This document shows positions 63,678 to 64,000 of a stretch of 64,000 nucleotides of DNA, piece by piece. Made by a program: the position numbers and the translations under genes. The notes beneath the pieces are model-generated. The model had not been told where the DNA came from. It searched no databases and saw nothing but the letters and a program-made list of their open reading frames with translations. This DNA comes from Puccinia triticina (Eukaryota; Basidiomycota; Pucciniomycetes; Pucciniales; Pucciniaceae), in NCBI RefSeq assembly GCF_026914185.1, contig NC_070575.1, forward strand, positions 248,001-312,000, read 5' to 3'. Positions within the stretch are counted from its first letter, which is position 1. Every line of letters starts with the position of its first letter.

Positions 63678-64000
63678 AATGAGGAACTCCTACCGTGTCA
63701 GGCGGGAGGCAGTTGCTTGAGGGGAATGAGAAATGTGGGAATTTGTTGCATGTGCCCTTGGGGGTGATTGGCTGTGAATGAGCGCAATAAAATTGTGTAG
63801 CGTTGGGGGGGGGGGATGATTTTACAATGGCTGGAATTGTGCGTTGGCGGTGTTTGAGTTGAAAGAGGAGCCGGGGATACTGCCGGCGGGGGTGTGATCA
63901 AATCAGAAAGGAGAAGTGATTGACGTTGCGGGGTAATGAACTTAAAGAGCTGAGAATTTGGGCAAAAAGACGCCAAGACAATAAGTTTGAATTTGATGGA

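Larger units (their letters stand above)
61770..64000 (-). mobile_element. Second, rearranged copy of the gag-only LTR family, cut by the window edge
   Basis: On the minus strand the 5' LTR occupies 64000 (edge) to 63678, ending GAGTTCCTCA. It is followed by the 50-nt tRNA-Tyr match (63677-63628). A Gag start like that at 51951 lies at about 62070 (MVKIKPQDQEFGFSGTN). At 61770-61860 the sequence GGAACTCCTATGGTGCCAGG matches the LTR's terminal region again, so it is a 3' LTR fragment. The coding part is frameshifted and largely lost. The interior at 62180-63620 has no recognisable gene. Confidence 0.7.

Overview
The window looks like a piece of a repeat-rich basidiomycete genome, most probably a rust fungus (Pucciniales). 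The reasons are short GT-AG introns of about 55-125 nt, compact multi-exon genes in small islands, Ty3 chromovirus, Ty1/copia and gag-only LTR elements, and dense MITEs. The species call is inference from gene and repeat style; nothing in the sequence proves it. No viral genome, CRISPR array, rRNA gene or complete tRNA gene was seen.

Layout. 1-18.6 kb is a repeat desert: a decayed Ty3/gypsy chromovirus (4167-10911, minus strand, 190-bp LTRs, 5-bp target duplication) sitting inside an older inverted-repeat element, followed by CGCTA-rich and other MITEs and a 1-kb LTR-like segment (13450-14512). 18.7-23.4 kb holds two convergent genes: a superoxide-dismutase-fold mitochondrial ribosomal protein (mS42/mS43 type) and the nucleolar WD40 protein Enp2/NOL10. 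23.4-27.1 kb is MITE-rich spacer. 27.1-31.0 kb carries a divergent pair: the complex I LYR subunit NDUFB9 (five exons) and a GH5 EGCrP-type glucosylceramidase/steryl-glucosidase (ten exons). 32-38.6 kb has a basic Ser/Pro-rich protein, a possible Cys-rich secreted protein and a secreted Ser/Gly-rich protein. 40.2-46.6 kb has an ALDH3-type fatty aldehyde dehydrogenase with a C-terminal anchor (nine exons) and a dynamin-superfamily GTPase (four exons). From 47.8 kb to the end the sequence is again almost all transposable elements: a copia pol tail, a 4.5-kb gag-only LTR element (50844-55350), minisatellites, foldbacks, a 3.2-kb copia-type element broken by two nested MITEs (57390-60559), and a second, rearranged member of the gag-only family running off the right edge.

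The host genes are ordinary housekeeping or secretory genes with no visible shared pathway, although two (the EGCrP hydrolase and the fatty aldehyde dehydrogenase) act on lipids.

The most unusual signal is in the gag-only LTR family. The primer-binding site is not the usual 18 nt. It is complementary to 50 nt of a tRNA-Tyr(GUA), from the CCA end through the T arm and the whole anticodon arm, with no intron, and the match stops at position 27. The same 50-nt match occurs in two separate copies (51656-51705 and 63628-63677), which suggests that a mature, spliced tRNA was copied past m1A58 up to modified G26. Other notable signals are MITEs with CAAC(G/A)GTG ends that make 7-bp target duplications, a chromovirus whose LTR can pair with its own primer site (Tf1-style self-priming), and a hAT-type element filled with a minisatellite.
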